Shown here: piece by piece, positions 34,431 through 38,289 of the stretch
Numbering within the stretch: the first letter of the stretch is position 1
Layout of the letters: every line of letters begins with the position of its first letter
Assembly: GCF_016901735.1 (NCBI RefSeq)
Contig: NZ_JACLZC010000023.1
Span: 1 to 38,289, forward strand
Direction: 5' to 3'
Source: Pseudoflavonifractor phocaeensis
Lineage (GTDB): Bacteria > Bacillota > Clostridia > Oscillospirales > Oscillospiraceae
DNA length: 38,289 nucleotides
Notes under the pieces: generated by a model
The model's database searches: none
What the model was told of the DNA's origin: nothing
Seen by the model: the letters and a program-made list of their open reading frames with translations, nothing else
Position numbers and translations under genes: made by a program

Positions 34431-35050
34431 TACGCGAACACCTCCTCGATCACGGCCAGGGCGGCCTTATCCACGATGAACTGCTTGGCGTTCACGATGT
34501 CGTAAACGCTGAGGATCTTGGCGGTGGTGGTCACCACGCCGGGGATGTTCCGGGCGGAGAGCACCACGTTCTCGTTGACCTCGGGGGTCACGACCACGGC
34601 CTTGCCGGCGCCCAGGTTGTCCAGGAAGGACTTCATGGTCTTGGTCTTGATCTCGTCCAGGTTCAGGCCGTCCACAACGATGACGTTGCCCTCGGCGGCC
34701 TTGGCGGAGAGAGCGGACTTCAGGGCCAGGCGGCGGACCTTCTTATTGACGGAATAGCGGTAGGAGCGGGGCTTGGGAGCAAAGACGATACCGCCGTGGG
34801 TCCACTGGGGGGCGCGGGTGGAACCCTGACGGGCACGGCCGGTGCCCTTCTGGCGCCAGGGCTTGATGCCGCCGCCGGAGACCTCGGCGCGGGTCAGAGC
34901 GGACTGGGTACCCTGGCGGCAGTTGGCCAGGTGATTTTTCACGACTTCGTGCACAACGGCCACGTTGGGCTCGATCCCGAAGATGGCATCGGAGAGCTCC
35001 ACCTCACCGACCTTAGCGCCGGTCATGTTCACAACAGTTGCCTTAGGCAT
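34430..35050 (-). CDS. rplD: 50S ribosomal protein L4
   Basis: 206 aa, tunnel-lining protein and S10-operon repressor in E. coli. The loop [20 protein letters not shown] is intact, with no macrolide-type change evident. ATG 35050, AAAGGAG upstream. Confidence 0.97.
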   Translation of the reverse strand: MPKATVVNMTGAKVGEVELSDAIFGIEPNVAVVHEVVKNHLANCRQGTQSALTRAEVSGGGIKPWRQKGTGRARQGSTRAPQWTHGGIVFAPKPRSYRYSVNKKVRRLALKSALSAKAAEGNVIVVDGLNLDEIKTKTMKSFLDNLGAGKAVVVTPEVNENVVLSARNIPGVVTTTAKILSVYDIVNAKQFIVDKAALAVIEEVFA

Positions 35051-35070
35051 TTGGTTTCTCTCCTTTCTTC

Positions 35071-35796
35071 TTAGCGGTTACGCGCAGAGGCCTTCTGGGG
35101 ATTGACGCGAGCGGAAGCCTTCTGCGGGTTGGTGCTGATCGCAGCAGCAGCGCCCTTCTCCTTGACGTTGATCACGGAGTTGCGCAGATAGACCACGCCG
35201 CCCTTGGGGCCGGGGATGGCGCCCCGCACGGCGATGATACCCAGCTCGGGGTCGACCTTGATGACGTCCAGATTCAGCACGGTGACCTGCTCACAGCCCA
35301 TGTGGCCGGCGCCAATCTTGCCCTTGAAGATACGGGAAGGATCGGTGGCGGGGCCCATGGAGCCGGCGTGACGGTGCACAGGGCCGGTACCGTGGGTTTC
35401 CTTCAGGCGGTGGGCGCCATGACGCTTGATGACGCCGGCGTAGCCCTTACCTTTGCTGATGCCGGTCACGTCCACGCGGTCGCCGGCGGCGAACACGTCG
35501 GCCTTGACCTCGTCGCCCACATTCATCTCAGCGGCGCCGCTGAGCTTGAACTCCTTGAGCACCTTCTTGGGGCCGACGCCGGCCTTCTTCAGGTGACCCA
35601 TCTCAGGCTTGGTGAGCTTGCGCTCGGCCACGTCCTCGTAGCCCAGCTGCACGGCGGTATAGCCGTCCTTTTCCTCGGTCTTTTTCTGCACCACGGTGCA
35701 GGGGCCCGCCTCGATGACGGTGACCGGGATGACCTTGCCGGCTTCGTCGAAGATCTGCGTCATGCCGACCTTCTTGCCGATAATGGCCTTTTCCAT
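35071..35796 (-). CDS. rplC: 50S ribosomal protein L3 with repeated C-terminal tail
   Basis: 241 aa. [20 protein letters not shown] start; tentacle region [20 protein letters not shown] reaching the peptidyl-transferase centre. Normal L3 ends near residue 215; here a tail follows with NPQKASAR twice in tandem and a final NR. ATG 35796 with AAGGAGG. A 132-base spacer separates it from rpsJ. Confidence 0.96.
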   Translation of the reverse strand: MEKAIIGKKVGMTQIFDEAGKVIPVTVIEAGPCTVVQKKTEEKDGYTAVQLGYEDVAERKLTKPEMGHLKKAGVGPKKVLKEFKLSGAAEMNVGDEVKADVFAAGDRVDVTGISKGKGYAGVIKRHGAHRLKETHGTGPVHRHAGSMGPATDPSRIFKGKIGAGHMGCEQVTVLNLDVIKVDPELGIIAVRGAIPGPKGGVVYLRNSVINVKEKGAAAAISTNPQKASARVNPQKASARNR

Positions 35797-35928
35797 GTTT
35801 TTTCCTCCTTATAAAAGGTTATTGGTTGGGCGAGTTGAGCATTGGACTCTCATTGCTCGGCCAACTTGACCCGTCCGCCTCAAAAACGCGGCGGACTGCG
35901 GTGCAAACAAAGGAATGGGGATTTTGGC
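35797..35928 (-). promoter_or_regulatory. Structured spacer between rpsJ and rplC
   Basis: Two folds: GTCCGCC/GGCGGAC with a 10-base loop (35873-35896), then a two-tier stem GTTGG/CCAAC enclosing GAGCA/TGCTC (35825-35865). No open frame, promoter or T-run is clear. Most bacteria have rpsJ and rplC nearly adjacent, so this may be a processing or r-protein control site. Confidence 0.45.
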
Positions 35929-36243
35929 TTACAGCTTGATCTCGATCTCGACGCCGGCGGGGAGCTCCAGGCTCATCAGGGCCTCGACGGTCTTGGGGGA
36001 GGGCTTGATGATGTCGATCAGGCGCTTGTGGGTGCGGCGCTCGAACTGCTCACGGCTGTCCTTGTACTTATGGACGGCGCGAAGGATGGTGACGACCTCC
36101 TTCTTGGTGGGCAGGGGGATGGGGCCGGAGACGGTAGCGCCGGTGCGCTTGGCGGTCTCAACGATCTTCTCAGCGCTCTGGTCGATGAGCTGGTGATCAT
36201 AAGCCTTCAGCCGGATGCGGATCATTTCTTTCTGAGCTGCCAT
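35929..36243 (-). CDS. rpsJ: 30S ribosomal protein S10 (NusE)
   Basis: 104 aa; 30S head protein and antitermination partner of Nus[21 protein letters not shown], then [20 protein letters not shown] and the C-terminal [15 protein letters not shown] 36243 with AAGGAGG upstream; the open frame continues to 36528 but lacks a site. First gene of the S10-spc-alpha cluster. Confidence 0.97.
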   Translation of the reverse strand: MAAQKEMIRIRLKAYDHQLIDQSAEKIVETAKRTGATVSGPIPLPTKKEVVTILRAVHKYKDSREQFERRTHKRLIDIIKPSPKTVEALMSLELPAGVEIEIKL

Positions 36244-36558
36244 GGTGTGTTCCTCCTTAAAACATACGAAGTTATGCTTTCCACCGGGCGTCTGGTGAGA
36301 GGCTGGCGTCCGGTTTCTCCTGGTTCCGTGCGCGCTTCGTACGGTGAGAAATCTTCTGTACACGGTTTCGTGCGTATCATTCCGTGGCATGAAGAAAACC
36401 GGCTCGACAAGCAGGCCGGTTTCTCCATGCACGACGATATACGCATGCACAGAGCTTCTCAGCCGCCCGATTCTAGCTCGGACATACTCCGCGGAAGTTA
36501 CCGGCAAAGCCGCAATCTCCCGCATCATCGCAGGTGCGCCCTTTTCAGGCGCTCCACT
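36244..36558 (-). promoter_or_regulatory. Long 5' leader of the ribosomal-protein cluster
   Basis: About 310 bases between promoter and rpsJ. It contains small hairpins such as CACG/CGTG (36361-36372) and a terminator-like hairpin at 36396-36422. In E. coli the S10 leader is a target of L4 attenuation; here control by a r-protein is only inferred from position. Confidence 0.5.
36391..36422 (-). terminator. Candidate attenuator in the rpsJ leader
   Basis: Minus strand AAACCGGC (36422-36415), 11-base loop, GCCGGTTT (36403-36396) followed by T-rich TCTTC. An eight-base stem of moderate strength lying about 150 bases before rpsJ. Confidence 0.5.
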
Positions 36559-36587
36559 ATGATACTATATCCCCCACAAAAAGTCAA
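36559..36587 (-). promoter_or_regulatory. Main promoter of the S10-spc-alpha cluster
   Basis: Minus strand TTGACT (36587-36582), 17-base spacer, TATCAT (36564-36559): five of six in each hexamer. Confidence 0.8.
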
Positions 36588-36664
36588 GGAATTTGTATCA
36601 CTTTTTCCTCTGTCTTTCCGCCGATATCCGGGGACTTTCCCGCTTTTTCTTTGTGCATCCTGGC

Positions 36665-37534
36665 TCAGAGGGTCTCTCGCAGGGCCTGGCGCACCAGGGG
36701 GAGCATGGCGTCCCCGTCGATCTTTTCCCCCGTAAAGTGCTCCAGGGCAAAAATCGCCTGCCAGATGAGCATCCCCAGGCCGTTGAGGGTGCGGTGTCCG
36801 GCGCGGCGGGCCGTTTGGAGCAAACAGGTCTCGTCGGGGCTGTAAATCACGTCGCACACCGCCGCCTCCGGGGGAAGGGCCTCCAGAAAAGAGAGGTCCT
36901 CAAACTGACTGCCGGTGCCGTCCATCCCCAGGTTGGTGCAGTTGACGACGAGGTCGGCCTCTTCCGCCAAACGGCACAGCGTATCCCGGTCGAATCCGGC
37001 GGGTGTCAGCCGTCCGGCGCCGTCCTTGGCGCAGAGGGCCGCCGCCTTCTCCACGGTACGGTTTGCCACAAAAACGCTCCGCGCTTTACCGGCCTGGACC
37101 AGCTTGGGGGCCACCGCCTTGGCGGCTCCCCCCGCTCCCAGAACGAGCACCTTCTTCCCTTCCGTCTCCACGCCCGCCTGATGGAGGGAGGCCAGAAATC
37201 CCCGTCCGTCAGTATTATAGCCGTAATAGCTTCCCGCACGGACGGCCACTGTATTCACCGTGCCGTACATGGCCGCGTCCTCGTCCAGATGGTCCATCAG
37301 AGGCACCAGCGCCTCCTTGTGGGGCATGGTGGCGTTAAAACCCGCATATCCGCAAAAAGCGGCGCACCGCAGCCACTCCGCCGTCTTTCCCCGGGGCACA
37401 GGCTGGCACAGATAGACATAATCCAGCCCCAGGGCCTTTATCATGGTGTTTTGGATCAGCGGCGACTTGGAGTGTCCCACCGGGTCGCCGATGACACAGA
37501 GCTTTTGGGTGGTGTTTTGCAGATGTACTTCCAT
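36665..37534 (-). CDS. aroE: Shikimate dehydrogenase
   Basis: NADPH-dependent reduction of 3-dehydroshikimate in aromatic amino-acid synthesis. 289 aa; substrate motif GHSKSP (residues 20-25), catalytic Lys73 (MPHKE), NTDG with Asp109, dinucleotide loop GAGGAAKA (133-140) and ANRT, whose Arg favours NADPH. ATG overlaps the upstream gene's stop (TAATG), so the two are coupled. No clear terminator separates it from the rpsJ promoter. Confidence 0.95.
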   Translation of the reverse strand: MEVHLQNTTQKLCVIGDPVGHSKSPLIQNTMIKALGLDYVYLCQPVPRGKTAEWLRCAAFCGYAGFNATMPHKEALVPLMDHLDEDAAMYGTVNTVAVRAGSYYGYNTDGRGFLASLHQAGVETEGKKVLVLGAGGAAKAVAPKLVQAGKARSVFVANRTVEKAAALCAKDGAGRLTPAGFDRDTLCRLAEEADLVVNCTNLGMDGTGSQFEDLSFLEALPPEAAVCDVIYSPDETCLLQTARRAGHRTLNGLGMLIWQAIFALEHFTGEKIDGDAMLPLVRQALRETL

Positions 37535-38106
37535 TACGGTTTCTCCTTTTTTTGCCCGTCGGCGGCAGACTGGGGCGGTTCCGCCTCTCCCTGGGGGGAG
37601 GGCAGCAGGGCGTTGACCACAAAAGCCACCGCCACACCCAGCACCGTCTCAATGATGCGGGCGGCGGCATAGGCGTACCGGTCGCCGCCGGATACCCGGG
37701 TAATCAAAATGACACAGGGCAAAATGCAGGCCATGCCGCAGGCTGTGGGCCGTTTGATGACCAGGCATACCCAGACGCCCGCCACGCAGACCAGTCCCAA
37801 CACCACAATTTTGACCGCCGGATGGTCCAGATATTCGCCCAGCGTCAGCGCCAGAATGCCCAGCGCGCCGCCCACCGCCACGCCGATGAAGCGGGAAACC
37901 CCCTGATAAATGGTCTGTCCCAGGGAGCTCTGCATACAGATGATGCAGGCAATACAGGCGTAGCTGGGACCCAGCTGGCCCCAGATTCCGCCATAATCCG
38001 TGTGATAAATCAGATTGAAGGGCACAAAAATCGCGTAAGAGATCATCACCGCCAGCGCGGTCTTAATGGTTCTCAATCCCACCTTGGGAAGGTGTGGTCT
38101 GGACAT
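37534..38106 (-). CDS. Aromatic acid exporter (FUSC/ArAE) family membrane protein
   Basis: 190 aa with about five to six membrane segments. MSRPHLPKVGLRTIKTALAV and the RFIGVAVGGALGI block resemble the N-terminal membrane half of ArAE (DUF939-like) proteins; the large cytoplasmic C-terminal domain is missing, as in short Clostridia members. A hydrophilic tail ends in QKKEKP. ATG 38106 with AAAGGAGG upstream. Coupling to aroE suggests a link with shikimate or aromatic compounds, which is inference. Confidence 0.8.
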   Translation of the reverse strand: MSRPHLPKVGLRTIKTALAVMISYAIFVPFNLIYHTDYGGIWGQLGPSYACIACIICMQSSLGQTIYQGVSRFIGVAVGGALGILALTLGEYLDHPAVKIVVLGLVCVAGVWVCLVIKRPTACGMACILPCVILITRVSGGDRYAYAAARIIETVLGVAVAFVVNALLPSPQGEAEPPQSAADGQKKEKP

Positions 38107-38218
38107 GTCTGCCTCCTTTCTTTTATGGCTATGATTTTGCTATCTCTACTAAATGATCCGTTTCCCATTCTCCTGCCGGGACGGCCCTGCGCGGGCGGCG
38201 CCAGGCCCCGCAGCGTTA

Positions 38219-38243
38219 AAAAATGTGCCGGTGGCACATTTTT
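38219..38243. terminator. Bidirectional terminator near the right edge
   Basis: Perfect 11-base stem AAAAATGTGCC/GGCACATTTTT with GGT loop. T-runs lie on both strands. The flanks (38158-38289) are GC-rich, show no supported gene and may belong to a dispersed repeat or the end of a gene outside the window. Confidence 0.7.
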
Positions 38244-38289
38244 AGCGGAGGCCGAGCGGCTATGCCGCGAGGAGGGAAGCAAAGGCAAC

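Noticed and set aside
36266..36278. A sequence equal to 12 bases of a loxP arm (ATAACTTCGTAT) in the rpsJ leader
   Set aside because: Only a single arm without the spacer or second arm; likely coincidence.
38073..38288. A 71-codon minus-strand frame at the right edge
   Set aside because: It crosses a perfect bidirectional terminator and lacks a ribosome site; composition is arbitrary.

Overview
The window is a GC-rich stretch from a spore-forming Firmicute, most likely a gut Clostridia of the Oscillospiraceae type (Flavonifractor, Lawsonibacter or Intestinimonas-like). This placement is inferred from gene content: a SleB cortex-lytic enzyme, a KOW-domain protein between map and infA, zinc-type S14, S18 and L36, a DUF1846 protein, a queT-type transporter and SLH or Ig-rich surface proteins. 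I could not run a database search.

Layout. 1-6131 (minus) is the first 2043 codons of a very large secreted GH2 beta-galactosidase-type enzyme that runs off the left edge. 6622-7296 is SleB. 7433-7723 (plus) is a small membrane-tail protein. 7796-8944 (minus) is rpsF-ssb-rpsR. 9070-9939 is galU, 10078-10605 queT-like, 10761-11039 a small secreted protein, 11105-12589 DUF1846, 12814-13437 udk and 13496-14872 a MATE efflux pump, all minus. 15074-16273 (DUF815 AAA+ ATPase) and 16390-18579 (YcdB/SLH surface protein) run on plus. 18580-18872 is a repeat-rich convergent gap, followed by a minus-strand PTS IIC-type permease (18873-19964).

From 36587 down to 19992 the minus strand carries the S10, spc and alpha ribosomal-protein clusters in nearly canonical order: rpsJ-rplCDWB-rpsS-rplV-rpsC-rplP-rpmC-rpsQ; rplNXE-rpsZ-rpsH-rplFR-rpsE-rpmD-rplO-secY-adk-map-KOW-infA-rpmJ; rpsMKD-rpoA-rplQ. 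It has a strong promoter upstream and an intrinsic terminator after rplQ. Upstream on the same strand lie aroE and an aromatic-acid-exporter-type membrane protein.

The most interesting signals are regulatory. (i) Two secreted-protein genes share an ECF-sigma-like promoter, GGAAC-N16/17-CGTCTAAC. At the smaller gene the promoter spacer is a perfect 15-base complement of the Shine-Dalgarno region, so read-through mRNA would hide the ribosome site while ECF-initiated mRNA would not. (ii) The MATE pump has an 18-codon upstream ORF overlapping an intrinsic terminator, a layout typical of ribosome-mediated attenuation of antibiotic-resistance genes. (iii) The spc cluster is interrupted between rpsZ and rpsH by 394 bases holding a terminator-like hairpin, a promoter and a folded leader. 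(iv) S3 and L3 carry unusual repeated C-terminal tails. No CRISPR array, phage, transposase, tRNA or rRNA gene was seen.
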